The translations under genes and the position numbers were made by a program. A stretch of DNA of 64,000 bases, from assembly GCA_029212405.1 (NCBI GenBank), contig JARGNR010000014.1, positions 25,808 to 89,807 on the forward strand, read 5' to 3'. Origin of the DNA: Saprospiraceae bacterium. Lineage in GTDB: Bacteria; Bacteroidota; Bacteroidia; Chitinophagales; Saprospiraceae. The notes beneath the pieces were generated by a model that made no database searches, was not told the origin of the DNA, and saw only the letters and a program-made list of their open reading frames with translations. Positions 17,699 through 26,721 of the stretch are shown one piece after another (within the stretch, counting starts at the first letter, position 1; each line of letters opens with the position of its first letter).

Positions 17699-19207
17699 AT
17701 GGAATGGTTTGAAAAAGAATATAAAAGGCGGTTTGAAAATGAATCTACCCACGAAGGGATAGAATCCAATCTTCTTTGGGATAAGATAGCAGAATCCATC
17801 CCTCAAAAGAGCCCAAAGAAAAGAATTCAATCCTGGAAGGGGTTGTTGTTTTTCGGCTTATTTTTCATGGGAGCAACAATTCTATTTTTAAATTCACCTT
17901 TTCCAAGTTCAACTTCAAACCCGAAACAACAAGCTAATGCTGAACATCAAACACCGGAAAATTTAACTAGCTTTAATAATGTAGCAAGTGATTCTCCAAT
18001 GACCATTGCTGACAAAAAACAAGAAAATAATAGGGCTAATAATAGGAGTGAAGCAGCACAGGAAAGTAAGCAGGAAGAAAATAAACCAGATAAAAAAGAA
18101 ATCTATTCGAAAGATAAAAGGGTAAGTCAGTCACCACAAGTAAAGCGCATTGAAAAAGAAGGGAATGTCCAGTCCAAGCGTAAATTGAAAGAAAGTGATG
18201 AACGGTTGCCGACAGAACACATAAATGATTCAAATGAGCAAAAGGGTAATACCAATTCTAACAGCTCTCTTTCATCATCATCTTCTACTACTACTACTTC
18301 TTCTTTCAACAACAAAAGTATAATTACTAAGGGCACACAAAAGTCATTGAAAAAGGCGATAGAAAGTGATTTGGATGAAAAAAATGGCCTGGAAAAAACC
18401 ATTGAATCAGAAGAAATTGATAGTCGAATAAGAGGACTCGTCGACGATATACCTATGCTTAATTTTATTCATACTAAAGAATTAACTCATCAAGAAGGGA
18501 TTTCTATCTCACCGCAAACACCTCGTGTTGACATCATTCAACATTCATCAAATCCATGGACGGTCCAGTTGAATACAGGAGCAAATTTTTTGGACTTAAG
18601 ATATCAGAATGTTTCCAGTACGGAGCAATTTGCATCTGATGCCAATGCGGCTATCGGAGCATTACAAATTGGGAACACAACAGAATTGCTCTTAGACCAT
18701 CAGCTTAATGATTCTTGGTCGATTGCATCTGGGGTATCATGGAATGCATATGAACATAAGCTCCATGCTGTTCTGACTTGGGATTCGACAGCATTAGATG
18801 AATTTGAAAAGTTGAGAAATGCAAAATATACCAGAACAGTTATTCATCATAACAAATTAAATACACTAACCATTCCTCTTCAAATCACCTACTCGACATA
18901 CCTATCGAGAAAATGGGCAATGGGTACCTCTTTTGGAGGAACATATTCTTTAGTTCGGTCACAACGGGGAAAGATTTTGGGCAGTACGAATGGATTTTTG
19001 TTGTATTCTGACTCAGAAAACAGGCAATTTACAGATTTCATAAGTTTGAGGATCCAGCCTATGCTTAGATACATAATGAATGATCATTTTGCACTTCAAT
19101 TGAATGCTGGAGTTTCATTTCAGAAACATGGATTAGCAAACATTCAAAATCTAAATCAATCTTCTAAAATATATTCCATAGGTCTGGGTTTGAGATATAC
19201 GCTTTAA
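17699..19207 (+). CDS. Membrane-anchored protein with barrel-like C-terminus, putative anti-sigma partner
   Basis: A 502-residue protein in four parts: a cytoplasmic N-terminus (about 1-47, EKEYKRRFENESTH), one membrane helix (about 48-66, GLLFFGLFFMGATILFL), a long polar linker rich in Lys, Glu, Asn and Ser (to about 260), and a C-terminal 215 residues that read as an outer-membrane beta-barrel (alternating hydrophobic/aromatic strands, QLNAGVSFQKHG, final strand IYSIGLGLRYTL with terminal Leu). The linker is long enough to cross the periplasm. In Bacteroidota, proteins of this layout often follow ECF sigma genes. That it is the cognate anti-sigma factor is inference; no zinc-finger anti-sigma motif is present. 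Confidence 0.6.
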   Translation: MEWFEKEYKRRFENESTHEGIESNLLWDKIAESIPQKSPKKRIQSWKGLLFFGLFFMGATILFLNSPFPSSTSNPKQQANAEHQTPENLTSFNNVASDSPMTIADKKQENNRANNRSEAAQESKQEENKPDKKEIYSKDKRVSQSPQVKRIEKEGNVQSKRKLKESDERLPTEHINDSNEQKGNTNSNSSLSSSSSTTTTSSFNNKSIITKGTQKSLKKAIESDLDEKNGLEKTIESEEIDSRIRGLVDDIPMLNFIHTKELTHQEGISISPQTPRVDIIQHSSNPWTVQLNTGANFLDLRYQNVSSTEQFASDANAAIGALQIGNTTELLLDHQLNDSWSIASGVSWNAYEHKLHAVLTWDSTALDEFEKLRNAKYTRTVIHHNKLNTLTIPLQITYSTYLSRKWAMGTSFGGTYSLVRSQRGKILGSTNGFLLYSDSENRQFTDFISLRIQPMLRYIMNDHFALQLNAGVSFQKHGLANIQNLNQSSKIYSIGLGLRYTL

Positions 19208-19222
19208 AAATTTAGTAAAACT

Positions 19223-20035
19223 TTATTTTTTGAGGGCAGCCTTACTGAAAATGTAGGGAGGGATATCAGGATCAAATTGAATATCGATCAACACAAAATC
19301 AGTTCCTTTTCCTGACTTGAGCATGTCTTTGAAGTTAATTTTTTTGGGATACCATCGACCTTGAATTTGGATGATATCAGACATAGTTGTTTTTTTGAGG
19401 AGTTGACCACTTTTAGCAAATAATTCTTCTTTTAGCGGAACAAATCGTTCTTGGTCAATCCACATTTTTCGTTGATGATATGTGACATCATCCACTTTTG
19501 CTACCAAGTCTAAAATCCAAGTGTTTCTATCATTGATCATTTCTGTACCCAATATTTTTGCATCGTACATATCCAGCAGCTCTCGATCTTCCATCATATC
19601 TTCATAGGATAAGTCTGAGCCCATTACGGATTGTTTGAGCATATGCCCTGAGAGTTGTATGATACGATCTGTGTCAGGGGAATAGATCCACAACTTGTCC
19701 TTCAGTTTAAGCATTTTTGTACCCTTCTCTTTAGCCGGTGAAAGATATTCAGAAAACGACTCTTTATCTCCACGGGCATACCCTTTTGATCGGACTGTCC
19801 TATTTTTTCGTTTGCCATAAATCATCATATCCATGGTAGATATGCGGGTGTCAGATGTCATATTTTTATCTACCTTTTCAATAATGGTTTTTGGACTAAT
19901 CTGATCTTGCTGGATGGAGGGGTTCTGATTCGAATTGGAGTTGATTTCTATATTCTTGAATGAATAAGTGGAAACAAACAACAGTGCAGCCAAAAGGATG
20001 TAGGTTACGTATTTCATTTTTATATTTTGGTTCAT
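19223..20035 (-). CDS. LolA-like outer-membrane lipoprotein-sorting protein
   Basis: A 270-residue periplasmic protein with an N-terminal signal segment (KMKYVTYILLAALLFVST). The rest has the LolA/LolB-like half-barrel pattern seen in the family often annotated 'outer membrane lipoprotein-sorting protein': SKGYARGDKESFSEYLSPAK, KLWIYSPDTDRIIQLSG, TWILDLVAKVDD, KMWIDQERFVPLKEELF and RWYPKKINFKDM. Its ATG overlaps the TGA of the upstream permease gene (ATGA), showing translational coupling. Being last in an ABC exporter operon, it probably accepts a lipophilic substrate from the transporter and carries it across the periplasm. The substrate is not known. Confidence 0.8.
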   Translation of the reverse strand: MNQNIKMKYVTYILLAALLFVSTYSFKNIEINSNSNQNPSIQQDQISPKTIIEKVDKNMTSDTRISTMDMMIYGKRKNRTVRSKGYARGDKESFSEYLSPAKEKGTKMLKLKDKLWIYSPDTDRIIQLSGHMLKQSVMGSDLSYEDMMEDRELLDMYDAKILGTEMINDRNTWILDLVAKVDDVTYHQRKMWIDQERFVPLKEELFAKSGQLLKKTTMSDIIQIQGRWYPKKINFKDMLKSGKGTDFVLIDIQFDPDIPPYIFSKAALKK

Positions 20036-21306
20036 ACTTCTAATTCTTTAAAAAGACGAGCAGTCTCTCTTTTATAAATACCAATTCCAGAGAGCATAGT
20101 TCCAATTACAGTTGCAATTAACCCAGGAATAAATCCTATGAAAAACATATACGGAAGTACTTTTGCCCTCAATACGGATGGCATTAACATGGAAGAATTT
20201 TCTAAATATTCACTTGCATCAATGCCTACAATTTGTAAATAATATGCTCCTGCTAAACCAATGCATGTGCCAACAATAGAACCAATTAGGCCAATCAATA
20301 TTGCTTCAAAAATAAGGGCTCTATAAATGTGCCCTTTGGATTCTCCCAAAGCCAATCGTATTCCAAATTCTTGATATCTTCTCAATCCTCCTAATAGTCC
20401 TGTGTTCCATAGTACAATGGACATGGCAAATACAAATATGAAAATAAATATGCCTGACATAAAATTGGAATAGTCCAACATCTCTCCCAGATTATTCTGC
20501 GCTCTCAAGGGCATCATAATGGGAGAAAATTCGTCTTGGTCATCCATAAATCGGGCGTTAAATTCTGCAGCCATGATTTGTGTTTCTTGGTCATCATATA
20601 CATTGAGCTTTGAAAACCCCACGATTTCCCCCGTTCCATCTTCCATATCCAACATTTCCTGGGCATCCTTGATGTCAATGATTAATATCCCCCGATCCAT
20701 GGCTCCAGCTCCAAAACGTATAGTTCCACATACTTGATAATTTTTAAATGTCATACTCCCTTCCATGGTTGTTCCAAAAAAGGTAAATACATCTCCAATT
20801 TTCAGATCCAGTTTTTCATAGAAATCATGTCCAATAATAGCTTCTCCTGATTTTTTGGGCATCTTCCCTTGGACTAAAGAGGTCTCGATATTCATTCGTT
20901 GGGCCTCTTTGCTGTTTTCATCCAGCAGATTGATGGCAATTCCTGCTGCAGGACCTTGGCCTTTTGATATGCCTTCTTCGTCAGGTACATCGATCAATCC
21001 ACCAAATTTGATTCGACTTTCCCATTCCATTTGTGGATATTCTGTATCCAATGTATTCTTCAAGGCCTCTACACCCAATAGGGCTAAATCATTAGGAAGT
21101 TGATCTTTATTTTCGGCATAGGATCGGGACATGATTTTTACGTGCCCAGTTTCAAAACGCGCATTTTGATCAATCATATCCCCAAATGCTCCTTTCATGT
21201 AGGCACTTAATACCACGGTCAGGGCAACACCTATGGCTACCACAGCAATGGGTAATATGCTTCGACTCTTGTCTCTTAATATGCCTTTTAATAAAAATCG
21301 AATCAT
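20032..21306 (-). CDS. ABC transporter permease, FtsX/LolC-E type (second of two)
   Basis: A 424-residue inner-membrane protein with the MacB/FtsX layout: one helix at residues 12-35, a large periplasmic domain (MacB-PCD) of about 230 residues, then three C-terminal helices (GIFIFIFVFAMSIVLWNTG, the pair around LIFEAILIGLIGSIVGTCIG, and YMFFIGFIPGLIATVIG). It contains the cytoplasmic coupling element RYQEFGIRLALGESKGHIYR before the third helix. It overlaps both neighbours by 4 nt, so it is tightly co-translated with the first permease and the LolA-like gene. Confidence 0.9.
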   Translation of the reverse strand: MIRFLLKGILRDKSRSILPIAVVAIGVALTVVLSAYMKGAFGDMIDQNARFETGHVKIMSRSYAENKDQLPNDLALLGVEALKNTLDTEYPQMEWESRIKFGGLIDVPDEEGISKGQGPAAGIAINLLDENSKEAQRMNIETSLVQGKMPKKSGEAIIGHDFYEKLDLKIGDVFTFFGTTMEGSMTFKNYQVCGTIRFGAGAMDRGILIIDIKDAQEMLDMEDGTGEIVGFSKLNVYDDQETQIMAAEFNARFMDDQDEFSPIMMPLRAQNNLGEMLDYSNFMSGIFIFIFVFAMSIVLWNTGLLGGLRRYQEFGIRLALGESKGHIYRALIFEAILIGLIGSIVGTCIGLAGAYYLQIVGIDASEYLENSSMLMPSVLRAKVLPYMFFIGFIPGLIATVIGTMLSGIGIYKRETARLFKELEV

Positions 21307-22460
21307 TGCATTTTTCCTTTTAAAGCAAGCACTGGATTCATTTTAGCAATTTTCCGCGCTGGTAAATAACTCACCACAGCAGCAGAAACAACCACTAAAA
21401 GAATTGTAGTCAATATCAATTGTATGCCAAATGAAGGGAATAGTCTAGTTGGAAATGATACGCCCATATCCTGGTAAAAATCTGGAAACGAAATACCCGA
21501 AGTATGTAAGTACCAAAACAAAGGCAGTCCAAAGATACATCCAACAATCATTGCAAATAGACTGTACATGGTTCCTTCTACCGTAAATAAGCCAACCACC
21601 TGAGATCTAGTCATCCCCAAGGCAATGTAGGTACCGATTTCTTTCTGTCGTCGAAATACAGAAAGCACTTGGGTATCAAAAATGGCAAGCAGGGCAATGG
21701 CAAGGAGCAATAAATACATAAATGATGTACTGATTTTCTCCATTTCCATAAGTTTATAAAAATCACTGAGAAGGTCATCTTTAGTTTTGTAGTTCCAACC
21801 TTCAAGAGAGGATGGTGTATAATTCTCATTAGCAACATAGTAGCTTGCATGATTTTCCAACCCTGTCATTTCCCACAGTTTTTGAATTGGAATCCAGACT
21901 TGTCCTTTATCTACAGTGATTACATTCGTGCTGAAGATTTTTACGATAGTAACATTTGCTGCATCAAACGTGCCTCCTTTATCTCTCCAGCGTAATAAGA
22001 TTTCATCCCCTTCTTTTATGTCGATAGAGGTAGCCATGTTTTTACCTATTATTGCTGGGATTTTCGTGTTTGAAGATGTAAAACTCGCTGTGGGAAGCTC
22101 CAATAAATTTTGCTGTCCATCAATGCCTTTCAACGCAACAGATAGCATTCTTCCTTCTGGATACAAGGAGGCTTGTCGCACCAAAACAGGAAAAAGATCG
22201 ACTTGTTGTTCCTGAGTTAATCTTCCATGACCATCAAGAATAGAGAAAGGATCATATGGATCATACCCATTGTGAACCAAATGACCCGCACCCAGCTCCC
22301 ATTCTATATTATCTCGTATTGCTTGGTGATTCCATCCTTCCAAAAAACCACGGAAAAAGATGATAATAATAAATGAAAGTGCCAATACACCGACGTTGAG
22401 CCAAGTCCTCAAACCAGCACCAATTAAATTTTTATATGCGAGTTGAAAAGCTAGTTTCAT
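21303..22460 (-). CDS. ABC transporter permease, FtsX/LolC-E type (first of two)
   Basis: A 385-residue permease of the same architecture as the next gene but divergent from it, so the two probably form a heterodimer as LolC and LolE do. Features: N-terminal helix LNVGVLALSFIIIIFFRGFL, periplasmic domain, coupling segment RRQKEIGTYIALGMTRSQV, and two more helices ending VVVSAAVVSYLPARKIAKMNP, a typical FtsX end. It overlaps the ATPase gene (upstream) and the second permease by 4 nt each. Confidence 0.9.
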   Translation of the reverse strand: MKLAFQLAYKNLIGAGLRTWLNVGVLALSFIIIIFFRGFLEGWNHQAIRDNIEWELGAGHLVHNGYDPYDPFSILDGHGRLTQEQQVDLFPVLVRQASLYPEGRMLSVALKGIDGQQNLLELPTASFTSSNTKIPAIIGKNMATSIDIKEGDEILLRWRDKGGTFDAANVTIVKIFSTNVITVDKGQVWIPIQKLWEMTGLENHASYYVANENYTPSSLEGWNYKTKDDLLSDFYKLMEMEKISTSFMYLLLLAIALLAIFDTQVLSVFRRQKEIGTYIALGMTRSQVVGLFTVEGTMYSLFAMIVGCIFGLPLFWYLHTSGISFPDFYQDMGVSFPTRLFPSFGIQLILTTILLVVVSAAVVSYLPARKIAKMNPVLALKGKMQ

Positions 22461-23167
22461 GGTGCGTGGTTGACATTAATAATTTCATCTTCTTCAACCA
22501 TTCCGTCCCTGAGATGAATAATTCGATCCAAGTAACCCATTACTTTTTCATCATGTGTCGAAAATATAAATGTAGTACCCAGTTCTTTATTCATTTGTTT
22601 CATCGTTTTCAGAATAGCGTGAGCGTTGGCCGCATCTAGATTAGCTGAGGGTTCATCTGCAATAATAATTTCAGGATTTTTCACCATTGCTCTTGCGATA
22701 GCTACACGCTGTCCTTCTCCTCCTGAAAGTTTGTCTGGTTTTTTATTGGCCATCGAAGATAAACCCACCCATTCCAAAGCGTCATTGACCATTTTTTTAC
22801 GTTTTTCAGAGGGAATATTTTGGAGTAAAAGCGCAAATTCTACATTTTCAAATACAGTATATACGGGAAGCAAATTGTATACTTGAAATATGAAACCAAT
22901 GTGTTTATTTCTTAACAAGGCGGATTCTTTATGAGATAATTTCGATATTTGTTTTCCCAGAACAATAGCTTCTCCTTCTGTTGGTGAATCCAATGATCCA
23001 ATAATGTTAAGTAGGGTTGTTTTGCCAGAACCACTAGGACCAACTAAGCCAGAAAATTCTCCCTTAAAAAATTCAAGATTTATATTTTTAAGCGCAGTAA
23101 ACTCTCCTTCTCCAACGGGGAATCGTTTGGTTAGATTATTGATTTTTATAATAGTTTCTTGGTTCAT
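22457..23167 (-). CDS. ABC transporter ATP-binding protein, LolD/MacB type
   Basis: A 236-residue ATPase that powers the two permeases. Walker [14 protein letters not shown]-loop [21 protein letters not shown], signature [15 protein letters not shown], Walker [13 protein letters not shown] and the switch His in FIFSTHD are all intact. The signature has Glu in place of the common Gln (LSGGE), which is frequent in the family. It is 12 nt downstream of the outer-membrane protein gene and overlaps the first permease. Confidence 0.95.
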   Translation of the reverse strand: MNQETIIKINNLTKRFPVGEGEFTALKNINLEFFKGEFSGLVGPSGSGKTTLLNIIGSLDSPTEGEAIVLGKQISKLSHKESALLRNKHIGFIFQVYNLLPVYTVFENVEFALLLQNIPSEKRKKMVNDALEWVGLSSMANKKPDKLSGGEGQRVAIARAMVKNPEIIIADEPSANLDAANAHAILKTMKQMNKELGTTFIFSTHDEKVMGYLDRIIHLRDGMVEEDEIINVNHAP

Positions 23168-23179
23168 ATTTTCATAGTA

Positions 23180-24334
23180 TTAATGATTATAGACCAACAT
23201 AAATCTGATTCCAGGACCAGTAAATTGATTGACCAAATCATTTTGTTGAAAACCTACAGCCGTTGCAGGGTTGTAATATCCCATAATATAGCTTGAAAAA
23301 GTGTCAAATTCATGCGTGTAGATCATGTTTAATATAAAATCTTTTGAATCCCAATTGTACAATACGACCGCATTCAATGCATCAAATAGACCTAGTGGGT
23401 AGGAAGTTGTTGTACCCGTCAAATGCGTTGTGTTTTCAAAACCCAATACAGATTGATCAGTTGCGATCATAAGATGTTCAAGGATAAGATTCAAACCATT
23501 ACCAACTGCAAAGGTATAATCGGCCCCCAAATTCACCATGGTTTGATTGGTAAGAAGATTAAGATCTTTTCTTTTGTGTACCAATACTGTTTCAAACCAC
23601 AGTCCTATAGTTAGGTCCCATTTACCGTCTAAAGCCAATCGATGTTCAGGAATCTTTTCAAATTGAGGAACGAAATCCAAATGAGTGGAATTGGCAGTAC
23701 GATAATGGTAAGATAATGCAATTTCTCCCTTTGCTGTAGGATGCTGATAGCGACCTCCGAATTCGGGAACTTTTGAATTAGTTTCAATGGCATCAAACCC
23801 TCTAGTCTTGGAGTTTCCGATTAATCCCCAAACCCAAATATTGGCATTATTAAGAAAATAATATCGGCCGAGGGCTCCATATACACCATTGGTCAATTGA
23901 AGTGGATCTCGAGGATCAATTTGATTAAACCACTGCAAAGGACGAAGCAACCGGGCTGCACCAAAATCTATTTTTTGAAGACCTATGCGGAGTTCAAATT
24001 GCCGTGTAGAATATCTAGTCCAAAATCTATATGGCTGAATCGATGCGTCTGACACTTCATTATTAAAAGGAGAAAAAAGTGTATTCGCCCAAACATTAAG
24101 TGCTGCTTCAAAATCTATTTTGGATGCCTTTGCAGAATCTCTTGCAATGTCAACACTAAATTTAGGAATATACCGAGTGCCCAAAAATCCTTCTAAATCA
24201 GAATCAGGGGAATAACTACCGATTAAAGAAAGCTGACCATCAAATTCAGTATTTGTCTGTGCACAAATGAAAAAAGGAAGAATAAATAAGCCTATGAAGA
24301 ACATTCCTCTACATATGTACAATTGACATTTCAT
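23180..24334 (-). CDS. Outer-membrane beta-barrel protein of an ABC exporter operon
   Basis: A 384-residue protein with a signal peptide (about residues 11-26, FFIGLFILPFFICAQ) and a body of alternating aromatic strands (FELRIGLQKIDFG, GRYYFLNNANIWVWGLIG, GLWFETVLVHKR), ending ...PGIRFMLVYNH, which fits a 14- to 18-strand barrel. It resembles DUF1302 or alginate-export-like porins in feel, but I cannot name the family. It lies between the PPK2 genes (9 nt) and the ABC ATPase (12 nt), so it is presumably the outer-membrane part of the same export route. An alternative start at Met11 is possible. Confidence 0.7.
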   Translation of the reverse strand: MKCQLYICRGMFFIGLFILPFFICAQTNTEFDGQLSLIGSYSPDSDLEGFLGTRYIPKFSVDIARDSAKASKIDFEAALNVWANTLFSPFNNEVSDASIQPYRFWTRYSTRQFELRIGLQKIDFGAARLLRPLQWFNQIDPRDPLQLTNGVYGALGRYYFLNNANIWVWGLIGNSKTRGFDAIETNSKVPEFGGRYQHPTAKGEIALSYHYRTANSTHLDFVPQFEKIPEHRLALDGKWDLTIGLWFETVLVHKRKDLNLLTNQTMVNLGADYTFAVGNGLNLILEHLMIATDQSVLGFENTTHLTGTTTSYPLGLFDALNAVVLYNWDSKDFILNMIYTHEFDTFSSYIMGYYNPATAVGFQQNDLVNQFTGPGIRFMLVYNH

Positions 24335-24343
24335 TGAATCTGT

Positions 24344-25117
24344 TTATTCATAAGGAACTTTGTCTAACACAAGTTTAATAGCTTCCATTCGAGCATTAGA
24401 TTTCTTATTGGCATCAATTATATACCAAGGGGCATATGCTGTATTTGTGGATTCAAACATTTTTTGCTTGTAGTCGCTGTAGTCATCCCAAAGATCTTGT
24501 GCTTTTTCATCAATTTTGGTCATTTTCCAACGTTTTAATGGTGTACTCATTATGTCCTTAAAACGTTTGGCTTGTTCTTCCTTGGTAATAGAAAAGTAGA
24601 GTTTCAAAAGGTGGGTATCTGATTGAATCAACATTTTTTCAAATTCATTTACCTGTTTCATAAAGATCTCATATTCTTTGGGAGTACAAAACCCATTTAC
24701 CGGTTCTACTACAGCTCTATTGTACCAACTTCTATCAAAGAAAACAATTTCTCCTGGTTTTGGCAACTCATTGATATACCTTTGGAAAAACCACTGTTTT
24801 CGTTCATCATGAGTAGGTACATTCAATGCCACTATTCTAAAATGTCGAGGGTTAATATACTCAGTAATTCTTCTGATTGCACCAGTTTTACCAGCGGCAT
24901 CTCTTCCTTCAAATAAGACGACTACCTTTTTTTCTTTCTGAATCACCCAATTTTGCAACTTGATTAGTTTTTCTTGCTGCTTCTTTAGTTCGACGATATA
25001 CTTAGTATCTTCTAATACCTTGTCTAAATTGAACTTTTTATTTTTTAAAGCGGTATGCAATCCTATTTTAGAATTCAATAAATCCACTTCTTCTTTAGTT
25101 AATTTTCTATGGCTCAT
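24344..25117 (-). CDS. ppk2: Polyphosphate kinase 2 (second tandem copy)
   Basis: PPK2 enzymes transfer phosphate between polyphosphate and nucleotides, mostly making GTP or ATP from NDP. The 257-residue single-domain product carries Walker A FEGRDAAGKTGAIRR, the basic RITEYINPRHFRIVAL, the Walker B-like FFDRSWYNRAVVEPV and the lid segment SITKEEQAKRFKDI, all diagnostic. Its paralogue lies 9 nt upstream; the outer-membrane protein gene is 9 nt downstream. The two copies differ in the residue after Walker A (T-G-A-I here, G-G-S-I in the other) and in C-terminal length, so they may prefer different nucleotides. Confidence 0.95.
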   Translation of the reverse strand: MSHRKLTKEEVDLLNSKIGLHTALKNKKFNLDKVLEDTKYIVELKKQQEKLIKLQNWVIQKEKKVVVLFEGRDAAGKTGAIRRITEYINPRHFRIVALNVPTHDERKQWFFQRYINELPKPGEIVFFDRSWYNRAVVEPVNGFCTPKEYEIFMKQVNEFEKMLIQSDTHLLKLYFSITKEEQAKRFKDIMSTPLKRWKMTKIDEKAQDLWDDYSDYKQKMFESTNTAYAPWYIIDANKKSNARMEAIKLVLDKVPYE

Positions 25118-25126
25118 GTTCTTTTT

Positions 25127-25999
25127 TTAAATGTCGATTTGAATAGCACTTCTATGGTATCTCATTATGATATTAGGGTCGGGCAGCAGAGAGACCCCTG
25201 AAGCACCTTTACCTTCATATTCAAATTGCGATAGTACATAACGCATACTTTCCATTCTTGCCTTTTTCTTATCGTTGGTTTTAACAATGATCCAAGGGCT
25301 AAAATTGGTATGCGTCTTACTAAACATTTGTTCTTTAAAATGGGTATATCGATCCCACATTTCTTGACCTTTCATATCGACTGGACTAAATTTCCATCGT
25401 TTTAAGGGGTTTCTTAATCGAGCATCAAATCTCTTTTTTTGTTCTTCTTTGGAGATAGAAAACCAGAACTTGATAATCTTCATATTGTCTTCGTATAAGA
25501 GGTGCTCGTACTCAGGAACTTGGACCATGAATTTTTCGTATTGCTGTTTTGAACAGAAGCCCATAACAGGTTCAACGACCGCTCTATTGTACCAGCTTCG
25601 GTCAAAAAATACAATCTCCCCCGCATTGGGCAATACTTTGATGTATCTTCTGAAGTACCATTGACCCATTTCTACTTCAGTAGGTTTAGTCAAGGCAACA
25701 ACCCGTGATGTTCTTGGATTCAAATGTTCCTTAAATCGTTTGATGGATCCTCCTTTTCCTGCAGCATCTCGACCTTCAAAGATGACCGCTACTCGCATTT
25801 TATTTTCAGCGATCCACTTTTGAAGATTTACAAATTCCGATTGGAGTTTTTGAAGTTCGGCTTCATAACTAAGTTTATACAAAGTTTTAGAAACATTAAT
25901 TTTATTTTTTTTTGCAATTTCAAGCAAATCATCTCTAGTTTTTGCGCTGGTGAAGTGCTCAGATTTGAAATGCGAATGCTTACCTTTATTTTCAGACAT
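25127..25999 (-). CDS. ppk2: Polyphosphate kinase 2 (first tandem copy)
   Basis: A 290-residue PPK2 with FEGRDAAGKGGSIKRFKEH (Walker A and following helix), FFDRSWYNRAVVEPVMGF and SISKEEQKKRFDAR. Compared with the downstream copy it has a longer N-terminus (SENKGKHSHFKSEHFTSA) and a C-terminal tail GVSLLPDPNIIMRYHRSA typical of many PPK2 class I enzymes. It is the first gene of the seven-gene minus-strand operon that ends at 19223. A short inverted repeat (ACTTGAAT 26010-26017 with ATTCAAGT 26038-26045) sits just upstream, perhaps in the leader. Confidence 0.95.
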   Translation of the reverse strand: MSENKGKHSHFKSEHFTSAKTRDDLLEIAKKNKINVSKTLYKLSYEAELQKLQSEFVNLQKWIAENKMRVAVIFEGRDAAGKGGSIKRFKEHLNPRTSRVVALTKPTEVEMGQWYFRRYIKVLPNAGEIVFFDRSWYNRAVVEPVMGFCSKQQYEKFMVQVPEYEHLLYEDNMKIIKFWFSISKEEQKKRFDARLRNPLKRWKFSPVDMKGQEMWDRYTHFKEQMFSKTHTNFSPWIIVKTNDKKKARMESMRYVLSQFEYEGKGASGVSLLPDPNIIMRYHRSAIQIDI

Positions 26000-26156
26000 T
26001 TGAATTTAAACTTGAATTTTTTACAATAATTTTAGAGATTCAAGTTAAGAATTTAATGGAGCAATATGCTTCCGTAAGTAACTGATTTATATCATTCTTG
26101 TAGATGATATTGATTGGCATAAAAGAAATGAAAATGTGGTAATAACAATAAGTACT

Positions 26157-26612
26157 ATGAATTTTACCTATTCAAGGTTTACGAGGGGATACTTTTCTAC
26201 TTATCTAAAGTGGTTTGAAAATGAGTTAGTCAAAAATGCATTGTATGGTATTGACGAAGAATGGTTGGAGTATGTATTAAATGATGAAACAGGAATAGAA
26301 TATGCCGTATTTTCCGAGCAGGAGATGCTTGCTGTTCTAGGAGTAAAATACCCTGATGCGGATAATCCTACATATGTCATTACAAATATTGTAGTCAATC
26401 CGAGTGTATTTGGGCAAGGCATTGGCTCATTAGTTTTGGAGGATTTGAACCAATTGTTTGTTTTAGAAAAGGGGGAACGTTGGGTCGCATTTGTAGAACC
26501 TAAAAATAAAATAGCGCAAATGTTTTTTGCTAAGAATGGATGGGAACTGTGGAATGGAACGAGTAAGGTGGATCAAATGTTGGAGTTTAGAAAAGAGGGA
26601 AATTTTAAATGA
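26157..26612 (+). CDS. GNAT-family N-acetyltransferase
   Basis: A 151-residue acetyl-CoA-dependent transferase. Motif A is visible as ITNIVVNPSVFGQGIGSLVL, with the pyrophosphate loop Q-G-I-G-S, followed by the motif B region FVEPKNKIAQMFFAKNGWEL. I prefer the ATG at 26157 over the GTG seven codons earlier because the conserved first strand starts MNFTYSRFTRGYFS. The acceptor substrate is unknown. It is divergent from the PPK2 operon and about 110 nt upstream of a small membrane-protein gene. Confidence 0.85.
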   Translation: MNFTYSRFTRGYFSTYLKWFENELVKNALYGIDEEWLEYVLNDETGIEYAVFSEQEMLAVLGVKYPDADNPTYVITNIVVNPSVFGQGIGSLVLEDLNQLFVLEKGERWVAFVEPKNKIAQMFFAKNGWELWNGTSKVDQMLEFRKEGNFK

Positions 26613-26721
26613 ATAATGAATAATGCAGAGCTGACTTCCTTGAAATAGTAGACAATAAGATTCGAGGAAAAGGAACATAGAAATGGAGTGATAAATTAGT
26701 TTAATTCTTTAATAATTGGAG

